Shown here in pieces: positions 44,696 to 53,611 of a stretch of DNA of 64,000 nucleotides. The notes beneath the pieces were generated by a model. It searched no databases and had not been told where the DNA came from. It saw nothing but the letters and a program-made list of their open reading frames with translations. Position 1 is the first letter of the stretch; every line of letters starts with the position of its first letter. Source of the DNA: Larkinella rosea (GTDB lineage Bacteria; Bacteroidota; Bacteroidia; Cytophagales; Spirosomataceae); NCBI RefSeq assembly GCF_003858635.1, contig NZ_RQJO01000017.1:186001-250000 (forward strand), read 5' to 3'. Position numbers and translations under genes: made by a program.

Positions 44696-46048
44696 ATGAA
44701 AGACAAGCCCCGCTTAAGTTTCTGGCAAATCTGGAATATGAGTTTTGGATTTCTGGGCATTCAATACGGCTTTGGGTTGCAACAGGCCAACATGAGCCCG
44801 ATTTTCCGGTACCTCAATGCCGACGAGTCTTCCATTCCCATTTTGTGGCTGGCCGGGCCGGTAACGGGTTTGCTGGTGCAGCCCATCATCGGTGCCATGA
44901 GCGACAAGACATGGTCAAAACGCTGGGGACGCCGAAAACCGTATTTTCTGGTCGGTGCCATCATCACCAGTTTTGCATTGGTAATGATGCCCAATTCGTC
45001 GGCACTCTGGATGGCGGCCAGCCTGATGTGGTTGCTGGACGCCGGTCTGAACATCACGATGGAACCCTTTCGGGCGTTTATTGGCGACAAGTTAGCCATT
45101 CAGCAACGTAATCTTGGTTTTGCCGTCCAGAGTTTTTTCGTCGGGTTTGGGCAGACGCTCGCCAATTTGATGCCCTTTATCTTACCGGTTTTCGGTATTG
45201 CGATGGCGGCTTCGGGGGCCAACCTCATTCCGGATTTCGTTAAATATTCATTTTACGTCGGTGCTGTCGCCATTCTGGCTGCGGTTTTCTGGACGATGTA
45301 TACCACCACCGAATATCCGCCCGAAAACATGGAAGAGTTCGAGCGGATGAAAAAGGAGAAAAGCGGGGTTTTTCACGCCTTTACCGAAGTTTTCGACGCC
45401 TTTCGGAATATGCCCGCAACGATGAAACAGCTCTGGTGGGTGAAATTTTTTACGTGGTACGGTTTGCCGCTGATGTGGCAGTACCTGTCGCTGGCCATTG
45501 CCCGCCATGCTTTCAACGCGCCGGATGCCATCTCCAATCCGAGCGGTTTTGCCGAAGGACTGAAATGGAGCAACCTGTGTTTTGCCCTGTTCAACGTCGG
45601 CTGCTTCGGTATCTCGTTTCTGTTGCCACCCATTGCCGCCCGTTTGGGTCGCCGGAGCACCCATGCGGTTTTTCTGACCATCGGCGGGCTGGGATTTCTC
45701 TCGATGATGTTTTCGCCCGATAAATACGTGTTTCTGATCGGCATGACACTCGTCGGACTGGCCTGGGGTTCCATCATGTCCATGCCGTATGTGATGCTTT
45801 CCACCTCGGTGCCTAAAGAGCGGATGGGTGTTTACATGGGTTTGTTCAACGGGTTTATCGTGGTTCCGCAGATCATCAACAACATGACCATTGAGTTTCT
45901 GTACAAAACCATCCTGAACAACGATCCGCGTAATGCGCTGGCTCTCTGCGGAGTTTGCCTGATCTTAGCCGCCGGAGCCTGCTTTCTGGTCAAAGAATCC
46001 AAACAATCCGAAGAGGCCGCGTTCCCGATTGGCGCCGGTGGACATTAA
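44696..46048 (+). CDS. MFS sugar transporter, SLC45/GPH-like
   Basis: 450 residues from the ATG at 44696 ([26 protein letters not shown], shown here in part) with twelve predicted membrane segments. The A-like motif [10 protein letters not shown] and a [12 protein letters not shown] loop, together with the pattern [19 protein letters not shown], match the sucrose/maltose SLC45-like H+ symporter group of bacteria. The fructokinase gene begins 4 bp downstream and the GH32 gene is nearby, so import of sucrose or fructo-oligosaccharides is inferred. Confidence 0.9.
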   Translation: MKDKPRLSFWQIWNMSFGFLGIQYGFGLQQANMSPIFRYLNADESSIPILWLAGPVTGLLVQPIIGAMSDKTWSKRWGRRKPYFLVGAIITSFALVMMPNSSALWMAASLMWLLDAGLNITMEPFRAFIGDKLAIQQRNLGFAVQSFFVGFGQTLANLMPFILPVFGIAMAASGANLIPDFVKYSFYVGAVAILAAVFWTMYTTTEYPPENMEEFERMKKEKSGVFHAFTEVFDAFRNMPATMKQLWWVKFFTWYGLPLMWQYLSLAIARHAFNAPDAISNPSGFAEGLKWSNLCFALFNVGCFGISFLLPPIAARLGRRSTHAVFLTIGGLGFLSMMFSPDKYVFLIGMTLVGLAWGSIMSMPYVMLSTSVPKERMGVYMGLFNGFIVVPQIINNMTIEFLYKTILNNDPRNALALCGVCLILAAGACFLVKESKQSEEAAFPIGAGGH

Positions 46049-46052
46049 GCGT

Positions 46053-46991
46053 ATGAATTCCCAAAACCGTACGTACGACCTTCTGGCGGTGGGCGAATTG
46101 CTGGTTGATTTAATTGGTCACGAACTGGCCGACGATCTCCGGCAAACGCGTGATTTTCACCGGTATCAGGGCGGAAGCCCGGCGAATATGGCGGCCAACA
46201 TGGCCCGGCTGGGCAATCGATCCGCTTTAGTCGCCTGCGTCGGAAACGACAACCTGGGCGTTTACCTGAAAGACCGTGTTGCTGAAGCAAACGTTGAAAC
46301 GCAATTTATTGCGTCTAACCCCACCGCCCCCACGAGCGTCGTCATCGTTTCCCGCACCAAAGGCACCCCCGATTTCATTGCCTACCGCGAAGCCGACTGC
46401 TGGATCAAACCCGAACATTTGCCCGATGACTTACTAAAAAACGCTGCCATTTTCCATACTACCTGTTTTGCCCTCAGTCGCCAACCGGCGCAGGATGCCA
46501 TCGTGGATGCCGCCCGGCGCGCGAACGAAGCCGGTTGTCAGGTCAGTATCGATGCCAATTACGCGCCCGCGATCTGGCCCGACCGGGAACTGGCGCAGCG
46601 CGTTTTGCAGCAATATTGTTCGGCCAACGCATTGGTCAAACTCAGCGACGACGACGCAGCGCGCTTGTTCGGATATCGGCAGAAACCGGAAGAAATTGCG
46701 GCTTATTTTCACGGAAATGGTGCCCCTTTGGTTTGCCTGACTTTAGGTGCCGAAGGGAGTTTTGTCTCCTACGAAAACGGTCGCCAGCGGCTTCGAATTC
46801 CCAGCCGGAAGATTGAAGTGATCGACGCCACCGGCGCGGGCGATGCCTACTGGGCGGGTTTTCTGACGGCCTGGCTCGACGGCCACGATCCGGCAAGCTG
46901 CGCCAGAGCGGGCGCTCATCTCGCCGAAAAAAAATTAACCCGCCAGGGCCCCTTGCCCGGCGGGATGGATAAAGAGGAGTTGTTTGGTTAG
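46053..46991 (+). CDS. PfkB-family carbohydrate kinase, fructokinase-like
   Basis: 312 residues from the ATG at 46053 (MNSQNRTYDLLAVGELLVDL). Motifs are GGSPANMAANMARLG (sugar binding), KLSDDDAARLFG, and DATGAGDAYWAGFL, with catalytic base Asp264. The family fits fructokinases. It phosphorylates fructose released by the secreted GH32 and imported by the adjacent transporter. The transcript ends at a strong 25-bp hairpin. Other pentose or hexose substrates are possible. Confidence 0.9.
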   Translation: MNSQNRTYDLLAVGELLVDLIGHELADDLRQTRDFHRYQGGSPANMAANMARLGNRSALVACVGNDNLGVYLKDRVAEANVETQFIASNPTAPTSVVIVSRTKGTPDFIAYREADCWIKPEHLPDDLLKNAAIFHTTCFALSRQPAQDAIVDAARRANEAGCQVSIDANYAPAIWPDRELAQRVLQQYCSANALVKLSDDDAARLFGYRQKPEEIAAYFHGNGAPLVCLTLGAEGSFVSYENGRQRLRIPSRKIEVIDATGAGDAYWAGFLTAWLDGHDPASCARAGAHLAEKKLTRQGPLPGGMDKEELFG

Positions 46992-46996
46992 AAGAA

Positions 46997-47067
46997 AGAG
47001 GTGAGACAAGAGAGTAAAGACCAATGTCAATAAAGGATATTAGTCTTTATTCTCTTGTCTCACCTCT
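46997..47067. terminator. Bidirectional terminator, 25-bp stem with one G-U
   Basis: Arms 46997-47021 (AGAGGTGAGACAAGAGAG...) and 47043-47067 are complementary except for one position, a G-U wobble. The loop is 21 nt. It lies between the converging fructokinase and lipoprotein genes. Confidence 0.8.
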
Positions 47068-47079
47068 CTTGTCTATTAC

Positions 47080-47712
47080 TCACTTCAATTCCGCCAGCTT
47101 GTCGAGGTCGATCTTTTCGAGCGTGGCTTTGATTTTATCCATGTCGACGCCGTTGCCTTTGGCGGTAACGATGAAGCGGTTTTTGATTAACACGGCAATT
47201 TCGCCGTTTTTATTGCTGTTGTCGTATTTTTCGTAAGATTTGTAATCGCCGAATTTGGTGGTTTTTTCGTAACCGTTCTCGGTTTCTTTGTCCACTTCAA
47301 TAATCGACCAGGCGGCTAAACCCATCAAGGCACCGGTTCCGCCCGCATCAACAATGTCAATTTCAATGGATTGGCTGCCGTCTTCGTTGCGGTAATCGCC
47401 TTTTGCCGTTGAAATATTGAAACCCGCCATGCCGTTTTTCTCGCCGGTAGCTTCTTTCCGGGCCAGCCCGTCGGCATCGGCGGGGAGCATTTCTTTCAAT
47501 TTCCGGAAATCAACGGTTTCGACCGGGCCGTTTTTCGACATATCTTCGGCCTGTTCGGCCATCTTTTTCAGCGCCTTCACACTTTCGGTGGCCGAGATTG
47601 ACGTGCCGTCGTCGCCCGACTCTTCCGTTTTTTCTTCTTCTTTATTTCCACCACAACTCATCAGCAGCGTTGCCGCCAGCAGGAAGACCGGTACCGATTT
47701 GATCAATTTCAT
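47080..47712 (-). CDS. Lipoprotein of unknown function
   Basis: 210 residues. A lipoprotein signal ends LLMSC, followed by GGNKEEEKTEESGDDG, an acidic surface linker. The mature domain has an alpha/beta mix with ESVKALKKMAEQAEDM and the strands GSQSIEIDIVDAGGTGALMG and NRFIVTAKGNGVDMDKI. It has a low-complexity acidic start and is probably periplasmic or surface-anchored. No family recognised. It converges with the fructokinase gene and is followed upstream by lgt. Confidence 0.8.
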   Translation of the reverse strand: MKLIKSVPVFLLAATLLMSCGGNKEEEKTEESGDDGTSISATESVKALKKMAEQAEDMSKNGPVETVDFRKLKEMLPADADGLARKEATGEKNGMAGFNISTAKGDYRNEDGSQSIEIDIVDAGGTGALMGLAAWSIIEVDKETENGYEKTTKFGDYKSYEKYDNSNKNGEIAVLIKNRFIVTAKGNGVDMDKIKATLEKIDLDKLAELK

Positions 47713-47828
47713 GGTCAGATTGATTGGTTAAGTCAGGAATTCAATCAAAAAACAAGGTAAGAAGTATTTCAACTTCTAGTGACCAATTTTGATTCTCCGG
47801 TAATTAAATAAAGATTAAATCGCTGATT

Positions 47829-48662
47829 TTAACGGGATTTGCTCGAATCGATGGGGGTGGGACGTTTGCGAAAACTCACGATCAGCAGATAAATACCGGC
47901 GAGTACGGCAGGAATACTCAGAATCTGTCCCATATTCAGCGCCAGCGTGTTCTCAAACTCCACCTGATTCTCTTTGAAGTATTCGTAAACAAACCGCAAA
48001 CCGAATACGCCGATCAGGAAGATGCCGAGCAAACTGCCGTGGGGCGTGTTCTGTTTGTAGCGGTTCCAGAACCAGAAAAGAAACAGGCAAATGAAAAAGC
48101 ACGAAATGGCTTCGTATAATTGCGCCGGATGGCGGGGAATCTGTAAGTACTCGGTGTTGTTAACAAAGACGAAACCCCAGGGCACATCGGTCGGACGGCC
48201 GACGATCTCGGAGTTCATCAGGTTACCCAAACGAATGAAACAACCACCTAATGCAACCGCGATCACGATGCGGTCGGTGACCCAGAGAAAGGTCTGGTTC
48301 GTGGCCCGGCTGGATTTCCGGCGGGAGTAGAGCCACAAACCGGTCAGAATCCCGACGGTAGCGCCGTGGCTGGCGAGTCCGCGGTAGGGGGGAAGAATGA
48401 CTTCGAGTGGGTTTTTGAACAATACTTCGGGTTCGTAGAAAAGGAAATGGCCGATGCGGGCCCCCAAAACCGTGGCGATAACCATGTAAAGCGTCAGGGC
48501 GTCGATATCAGCGATCGGCTTTCCTTCGCGTTTAAAGATGTAGAGCATGATTTGCTGGCCCAACAAAAAGCCGAGTGCAAACAGAAGACCATACCAGCGA
48601 ACGGAGAATGTACCGATGGAAAACAATTCGGGATTGACGTCCCAGATGATGTATGAGAGCAT
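47829..48662 (-). CDS. lgt: Prolipoprotein diacylglyceryl transferase
   Basis: 277 residues, seven membrane segments. It has FSVRWYGLLFALGFLLGQQI, then the conserved GRIG-like ARIGHFLFYEPE, the substrate loop NLMNSEIVGRPTDVPWG and the characteristic HPAQLYEAI with the essential His. The enzyme attaches diacylglycerol to the lipobox Cys of prolipoproteins, of which this window encodes several. The start MLSYIIWDVNPELF is typical for Bacteroidota Lgt. Confidence 0.96.
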   Translation of the reverse strand: MLSYIIWDVNPELFSIGTFSVRWYGLLFALGFLLGQQIMLYIFKREGKPIADIDALTLYMVIATVLGARIGHFLFYEPEVLFKNPLEVILPPYRGLASHGATVGILTGLWLYSRRKSSRATNQTFLWVTDRIVIAVALGGCFIRLGNLMNSEIVGRPTDVPWGFVFVNNTEYLQIPRHPAQLYEAISCFFICLFLFWFWNRYKQNTPHGSLLGIFLIGVFGLRFVYEYFKENQVEFENTLALNMGQILSIPAVLAGIYLLIVSFRKRPTPIDSSKSR

Positions 48663-48806
48663 TCGATGTAAAGAAGTGTTAAAAATAGACCCGCTCCGGC
48701 GGTTTAGGGTTTGAATGTGTCCAAATGCGCGAACGGTTTTAAAACCGGGTCGGCACGGACTGAAAGCAAAGATAGAAAAGATTTAACGAAGGAGTTGTCA
48801 CCCACT

Positions 48807-49016
48807 ATGAAAACCGCATTGATTGGTTTCGTTCGCTTTTATCAGGGAGCGATTTCGCCCTACCTTCCCAACGCGTGCCGGTACACGCCGACCTGCTCCC
48901 AATATATGATCGAAGCCGTGCAGAAATACGGTGCTTTGAAAGGCGGACAATTGGGATTGAAGCGGATTTCGCGCTGCCATCCGTGGGGTGGAAGCGGCTA
49001 CGACCCCGTTCCCTGA
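48807..49016 (+). CDS. yidD: YidD, membrane protein insertion efficiency factor
   Basis: 69 residues from the ATG at 48807; upstream in-frame sequence is not conserved. The whole family signature is present: [52 protein letters not shown]. YidD is a small inner-membrane-associated protein that helps YidC-dependent insertion. It is unusual in not being next to rnpA/yidC here, but solitary yidD is common in Bacteroidota. Confidence 0.95.
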   Translation: MKTALIGFVRFYQGAISPYLPNACRYTPTCSQYMIEAVQKYGALKGGQLGLKRISRCHPWGGSGYDPVP

Positions 49017-49153
49017 CGATTTTGATCCGGAGAAAAAGGCGGCCTCAACTGACAATTTGTCGCATTTGTCGTCCGAAAGCCACATAGCCTGATTGTTGAG
49101 CGAATTGCCTCGCGACGCGAACTGCGCGCAAAAATGACAAGTGATATACTACG

Positions 49154-49531
49154 ATGGAAATAACGGCAGATAATCGATTAAGACGATTGATCGTTGTGGG
49201 TGACCGGGTGCTGGTGAAACCCAAGAATCCGAGTGAACGTACCAACAGCGGTTTGTATTTACCCCCAACCGTAACGGAAAAAGAACAGGTTCAGAGCGGC
49301 TACGTCATTAAAGTGGGGCCGGGTTATCCGATTCCGTCGCCAACGGAAGACGAGCCGTGGAAGGAAACTGAAGAAAAAGTGAAATACATGCCGCTTCAGG
49401 CACAGGAAGGTGATCTGGCGATTTACCTCCAGCGGAACGCCATTGAACTGGAATACGAAGGCGAAAAATACTGTATTGTTCCCCAGTCGGCCATCCTGCT
49501 GCTGGAACGGTCCGAAAACCTCTTCGAATAA
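49154..49531 (+). CDS. GroES-like co-chaperonin family protein
   Basis: 125 residues, somewhat longer than GroES (about 95). It has GDRVLVKPKNPSERTNSGLYLPP (the mobile-loop region, shortened here) and VKVGPG in IKVGPGYPIPSPTED. An insertion (about 60-85) precedes the closing QEGDLAIYLQRNAIELEYEGEKYCIV. A groEL is not adjacent, so this may be a second, specialised co-chaperonin. It is closed by a canonical hairpin at 49542-49572. Confidence 0.85.
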   Translation: MEITADNRLRRLIVVGDRVLVKPKNPSERTNSGLYLPPTVTEKEQVQSGYVIKVGPGYPIPSPTEDEPWKETEEKVKYMPLQAQEGDLAIYLQRNAIELEYEGEKYCIVPQSAILLLERSENLFE

Positions 49532-49541
49532 AATGGGTTAT

Positions 49542-49580
49542 AAGAGTTCGTAAGCTTCCTTTACGAACTCTTCTATTTTT
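49542..49580 (+). terminator. Intrinsic terminator of the GroES-like gene
   Basis: AAGAGTTCGTAA (49542-49553) pairs perfectly over 12 bp with 49561-49572 around a 7-nt loop, followed by CTATTTTT. Confidence 0.8.
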
Positions 49581-49583
49581 ACG

Positions 49584-50024
49584 ATGAACACGGGTTGGGT
49601 AGTTGGCATGCTGGTGGGTATGATCTGGTTGGAAAACGCCGGTTTTCAATCGCCATCCCTGAAAAATACGCTGGCGGCAAAACGGGATCATCGGCGCGTT
49701 CTGGTGATCTACAGCCGGGAGAGTTCGCAGCAGGAACTGGATGCGCAGCAAAAGGCTTTTCAAGCTGAAAAAACCGGTCTGGCCGAGCGGGATCTGGACG
49801 TCATTGTACTGACCGACGCGAAATTGCCGGAAACGGATCGCCGGTTTTTGATGCAAAATCCGTTCAACCTTTCTCCCGCCACCGGTTTTAAAGGCTGGCT
49901 CATCGGCAAAGACGGCGGGGTTAAACACGCGTTTACCAAACCGGTTGACTCCGGCGAACTCTTCCGCATCATCGACAGCATGCCCATGCGTCAGGCGGAA
50001 ATGTCGAAAGGGAAGAAGAGTTAA
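49584..50024 (+). CDS. DUF4174 secreted or membrane-attached protein
   Basis: 146 residues. A hydrophobic N-terminus (VVGMLVGMIWLENAGFQSP) is followed by a DUF4174 domain with a thioredoxin-like pattern, HRRVLVIYSRESSQQELDAQQ, then DLDVIVLTDAKLPETDRRF and WLIGKDGGVKHAF. No CXXC motif is present, so it is not a thiol oxidoreductase. The family is conserved in Bacteroidota and Proteobacteria with unknown role. Start at 49584 lies just after the terminator of the upstream gene. Confidence 0.85.
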   Translation: MNTGWVVGMLVGMIWLENAGFQSPSLKNTLAAKRDHRRVLVIYSRESSQQELDAQQKAFQAEKTGLAERDLDVIVLTDAKLPETDRRFLMQNPFNLSPATGFKGWLIGKDGGVKHAFTKPVDSGELFRIIDSMPMRQAEMSKGKKS

Positions 50025-50062
50025 CAGACAGGGACAATTCTGTATGCGGAAGAAGTAAAAGT

Positions 50063-50485
50063 TTACAACAAATTCAACTGGACCAGCACCGACAGAAACT
50101 GATAGCATCCCGTTTTGATGTGAGCGAACTCGTCGGACAGCCCGGTAATCTGGAGTGAAATGGCTGAATACAGGCTCAGATGCGGTTTTCCGCACTTCAG
50201 ACAGCCCGACGAATTGCCTGAAACGGTACCTTCACAAAGCAGGTCGGACCGCAGGCGGTGGAACCACACTTTTAACCGGTTCAGCCGCTGGGAATAATCG
50301 ATGGCCCGCTGGCGCAGATTCTGGTGATTATATTGTTCCAGGACGTCATTCAGCAGAACCAGCAACTGATCAACTTCCTGTTCATAGCTCGTCAGCGTGA
50401 CGCTCCAGCGCTGATTTTCGGTATGACATTGATTCAGGAGGTGCAAATCGGCAATTGGATTCTTCAACGGTTCCATCGTTTCCAT
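50063..50485 (-). CDS. Hypothetical helical protein
   Basis: About 140 residues from the ATG at 50485 (METMEPLKNPIADLHLL); 50530 is an alternative start. It is mostly helical (SYEQEVDQLLVLLNDVLEQYN ... RQRAIDYSQRLNRLKVWFHRL), with a CxxC-like GCLKCGKPH near the middle that might bind metal. No signal peptide. It resembles small helical-bundle proteins of the sort seen near regulators, but no family is recognised. It is divergent from a small membrane-protein gene at 50637. Confidence 0.65.
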   Translation of the reverse strand: METMEPLKNPIADLHLLNQCHTENQRWSVTLTSYEQEVDQLLVLLNDVLEQYNHQNLRQRAIDYSQRLNRLKVWFHRLRSDLLCEGTVSGNSSGCLKCGKPHLSLYSAISLQITGLSDEFAHIKTGCYQFLSVLVQLNLL

Positions 50486-50636
50486 GTTTTCCGTAAAGCT
50501 CCCGGTTTGGCCGAACCTTTCCCATGACATTCGTCAGTTGCCGGGCAGACGATAATCAGTTGTCAGACTAATGTCAGTCATCCAACTGGTGCTTTTCCTC
50601 CGCCACTTTTGTGTCATCAAATTAGCTCACAAGACG

Positions 50637-50990
50637 ATGAACACGAAACTTTCTTTGCCCGCACATGCCGTTGCTGAACAGAACCACACTCTGAGCTGGC
50701 GTACAAAATATAACAACACAATTAATTTACTGGAAACCGGCGATTACCGCTTTACGGTGATGGTGGCCATGCTGATCATTCAGAGCTGTATCATCACTCC
50801 GGCGTCCCTGCTGATTTTCCAGTATTTTGATTTTGGCTTCAGTGATGTTTTCGCCGGAATTGCGGTAGTAGCCTTCTTTGGCGTACTGGTTTCGAATCTG
50901 GGACTGTTGTCCGTGCGGTTTTGCATCAGCCTTTTCACCGTCAATGTGTTACTCCACGTAGTGATGGTGGCCATGCATTTTATCCGCTGA
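50637..50990 (+). CDS. Small membrane protein of unknown function
   Basis: 117 residues from the ATG at 50637 (MNTKLSLPAHAVAEQNH). A soluble N-terminal third is followed by about three hydrophobic segments: FTVMVAMLIIQSCIITPASL, then FAGIAVVAFFGVLVSNLGLL, then LFTVNVLLHVVMVAMHFI. No family recognised. It lies between a helical hypothetical gene and a TonB-receptor operon. Confidence 0.7.
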   Translation: MNTKLSLPAHAVAEQNHTLSWRTKYNNTINLLETGDYRFTVMVAMLIIQSCIITPASLLIFQYFDFGFSDVFAGIAVVAFFGVLVSNLGLLSVRFCISLFTVNVLLHVVMVAMHFIR

Positions 50991-51038
50991 GGTCGTTGAA
51001 TGAATCAGGAAATCTGATCATTCAGTCGGTAAATGCGT

Positions 51039-51046
51039 TATATTTG
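51039..51046 (+). promoter_or_regulatory. -7 box of the TonB receptor operon
   Basis: TATATTTG is an exact TAnnTTTG match, 36 bp before the receptor ATG at 51083. No -33 TTTG at 19 bp. Confidence 0.5.
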
Positions 51047-51082
51047 TTGGGATATAACGACCAGCCAGCTAATCCGACCTGA

Positions 51083-53089
51083 ATGAGATACAATTACGCT
51101 TCCCTGATTGGAAAATTAGCCCTTGGTATCCTCTTTTTTCAACCGGCTTTTGCGCAGCAGATTCGTTCTGCTGACTCAAGCCGGGTTTTTAGTTTGGGAG
51201 AGGTAACGGTTTTGGGGCGCCGGAGCCTCGACTCGGCCCATACCGTCCAGAGTGGTCGAATGGAGCTGTTCAATCGGCTCGACGTGGGCCGGGCGCTCAA
51301 TCTGCTGCCCGGCGTCAATTTGTCGACGGTGGGGGCGCGCAACGAATCGATGGTGTACTTGCGCGGTTTTGATTTGCGGCAGGTGCCGGTTTTTATCGAC
51401 GGCATTCCGGTGTATGTTCCCTACGACGGCTACGTGGATCTGGGGCGGTTTACAACCTTCGATCTCGCTGAAGTTAATGTCACCAAAGGATTTTCGTCGG
51501 TTACCTACGGGCCCAACACGATAGGGGGCGCCATCAATCTGGTGTCGCGCCGACCTCAGAAGCGGTTTGAATTTGAAGGACGTGGCGGGTTGATGAGTGG
51601 TCAGGGACACCGCTACAACCTGAACGTTGGGACGAATCTGGGGAAATTTTACTTCCAGGCATCGGCTTCGCAATTGAAGCAGGAGACGTTTCCGCTGTCG
51701 AACCAATTCGTCGTCCACGCCCAGGAAGACGGCGGTGACCGGCAGAATGCGTACCGCAATGACCGAAAATACAGCCTGAAAGCCGGTTTTACCCCCAACG
51801 CCACTGACGAGTATACTTTTAGTTACGTTAATCAGAAAGGAACGAAAGGAACACCGCCGTACGCGGGCGACGATCCGAAGCAGACGCCCCGGTTTTGGCA
51901 GTGGCCCAACTGGGATAAGGAAAGCTGGTATTTTATTTCCCGGACGGCCCTGACAACCAGTAGTTACCTGAAAGTCCGTTTGTTTTACGATAAGTTTAAA
52001 AACCTCCTGAGCGCTTTCGACGACAATACGTATACGACGCAGAAAAAAGGGTCTTCCTTCAATAGTTTTTACAACGATGACACCAAAGGCGGTTCGCTCG
52101 AATACGGTAACCGTTTGGCCGAAAGTCATAATCTGAAAGCCTCGTTCCATTACAAACAGGATCGGCACCGCGAAAACAACCAGGGCGAACCGGCTCGGAC
52201 GTTCATCGATCAGACGTATTCGCTGGGGGTTGAAGACGTATTTCGGCTGACCAGTCAACTCTCGCTGGTGCCGGGCATCAGCTACAATTCGCGCCAGAGT
52301 CTGCGGGCGGAGAACTACGAAAGTACGACGAAACTCATCAAGCCGTTTGCCGGGAACAACAGTTCGGCCCTGAACGCGCAGGCCGGTTTATTTTATAATC
52401 CAACCGCCAATCGGCAACTGGGTTTCACCGTCGCGCGCAAAACCCGCTTTGCCACGATCAAAGACCGGTATTCGTACCGCATGGGAGCCGCCATTCCGAA
52501 TCCGGAACTGAAAGCCGAGTCGGCGCTGCATTTCGAAGCGGCTTATGCCGATCAGTTTAATCTGGGAAAACCGGGTCGAACCCTGACGCTTCAGGGCAGC
52601 CTTTTTTACAGCAAACTGACCGACGCCATTCAGCAGGTCAACAATGTGCAGCCCAACGTCTATCAGTTTCAGAACACCGGCCGGGCCGAGTTCTACGGCG
52701 GGGATTTGTCGGTCAAAGTGCCGATCGGTTCCGTCTTGCAAACCGGGCTACAGTATTCGTACATTCACCGCCAGAATCGGAGCAATTCCGACCTGAAATT
52801 TATTGATGTTCCCGACAACAAAGTGCTGGTTTTTGCGCAGGCTCAGGTGTTGCGCCGGGCCACCTTGCTGGCCAATGTCGAATACAATTCGGATCGGTAC
52901 AGCACCAGTTACGGCACAAAGGCGAAAAGTTTTGTGGTGGAATACGCCAAAGCGTCGGTGCGGATTGTGCGGTTTGTGAGCCTGGAAGGCGGAATAAATA
53001 ATATTTTTGATCAGGACTATGCCCTTGCAGAAGGGTTTCCCGAACCGGGCCGTATGTATTTCGTAAATCTGCTGCTGACCAACTTATAA
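51083..53089 (+). CDS. TonB-dependent receptor
   Basis: 668 residues. The signal peptide ends AFAQQ. A TonB-box-like stretch precedes the plug domain (about 40-150): LDVGRALNLLPGVNLSTVGARN, RGFDLRQVPVFIDGIPVYVP, VNVTKGFSSVTYGPNTIGGAIN. The 22-strand barrel ends VSLEGGINNIFDQDYALAEG and a terminal aromatic-rich strand. There is no carboxypeptidase-regulatory N-terminal domain, unlike SusC, so it resembles siderophore/metal receptors. It is followed by a molybdopterin-fold protein (8 bp gap) and a dihaem peroxidase in one operon. Confidence 0.93.
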   Translation: MRYNYASLIGKLALGILFFQPAFAQQIRSADSSRVFSLGEVTVLGRRSLDSAHTVQSGRMELFNRLDVGRALNLLPGVNLSTVGARNESMVYLRGFDLRQVPVFIDGIPVYVPYDGYVDLGRFTTFDLAEVNVTKGFSSVTYGPNTIGGAINLVSRRPQKRFEFEGRGGLMSGQGHRYNLNVGTNLGKFYFQASASQLKQETFPLSNQFVVHAQEDGGDRQNAYRNDRKYSLKAGFTPNATDEYTFSYVNQKGTKGTPPYAGDDPKQTPRFWQWPNWDKESWYFISRTALTTSSYLKVRLFYDKFKNLLSAFDDNTYTTQKKGSSFNSFYNDDTKGGSLEYGNRLAESHNLKASFHYKQDRHRENNQGEPARTFIDQTYSLGVEDVFRLTSQLSLVPGISYNSRQSLRAENYESTTKLIKPFAGNNSSALNAQAGLFYNPTANRQLGFTVARKTRFATIKDRYSYRMGAAIPNPELKAESALHFEAAYADQFNLGKPGRTLTLQGSLFYSKLTDAIQQVNNVQPNVYQFQNTGRAEFYGGDLSVKVPIGSVLQTGLQYSYIHRQNRSNSDLKFIDVPDNKVLVFAQAQVLRRATLLANVEYNSDRYSTSYGTKAKSFVVEYAKASVRIVRFVSLEGGINNIFDQDYALAEGFPEPGRMYFVNLLLTNL

Positions 53090-53097
53090 AACCGACC

Positions 53098-53607
53098 ATG
53101 ACCCGATTTAACCTCCTGTTTCGCCCGGCGCCTTGGGCCTTGTTTGTTCTGATTGGTGCGTTTTGTCTGGCGGCCGGTACCGGTTTTGGGCAGATTACCA
53201 TTTCCGGCGAAGTTACCAAACCGCTGACGCTCCAGGCCGCCGATCTGAAAGCCCTGCCGCATACCGAGGTGACGGGCAAAGACCGCGACGGAAAAGAACA
53301 CAAATACGCGGGTGTGCCGCTGGCCGACCTGCTCAAACTGGCGGGGGCCACGATGGGCGGGGAGTTGCGGGGCGAAAACCTCATGAAGTACGTCGTCGTG
53401 AAAGCCATCGATGGCTACGAAACGCTGTACGCGCTGCCCGAACTGGATGCTGACTTTGCCACCCGCACCATCATTCTGGCCGACAGCGTCGATGGATCGC
53501 CCCTGCCGTCGGGCGTTGGGCCGTACCGGATTGTGGTTCCCGGCGAGAAAAAACCGGCCCGCTGGGTGCGCGAAGTGAAAAGCATCGAAGTGCGGTTTGC
53601 AAAATAA
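53098..53607 (+). CDS. Sulfite-oxidase-fold (Oxidored_molyb) protein without Mo-ligand cysteine
   Basis: 169 residues. The signal peptide ends GFGQ. The mature domain (about 33-168) follows the Oxidored_molyb pattern: ITISGEVTKPLTLQAADLKAL, AGVPLADLLKLAGA, VKAIDGYETLYALPEL, GPYRIVVPGEKKPARWVREVKSIEV. The mature part has no cysteine at all, so the thiolate that normally binds molybdenum is missing, as is the dimerisation domain. It therefore probably does not carry Moco and may be a binding protein. The start follows the receptor stop by 8 bp. Confidence 0.85.
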   Translation: MTRFNLLFRPAPWALFVLIGAFCLAAGTGFGQITISGEVTKPLTLQAADLKALPHTEVTGKDRDGKEHKYAGVPLADLLKLAGATMGGELRGENLMKYVVVKAIDGYETLYALPELDADFATRTIILADSVDGSPLPSGVGPYRIVVPGEKKPARWVREVKSIEVRFAK

Positions 53608-53611
53608 AAAG

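Noticed and set aside
48711-48806. Upstream extension of yidD by 32 codons
   Set aside because: YidD proteins start at the MKT-like Met, and the added residues (poor in hydrophobics) are not part of the family.
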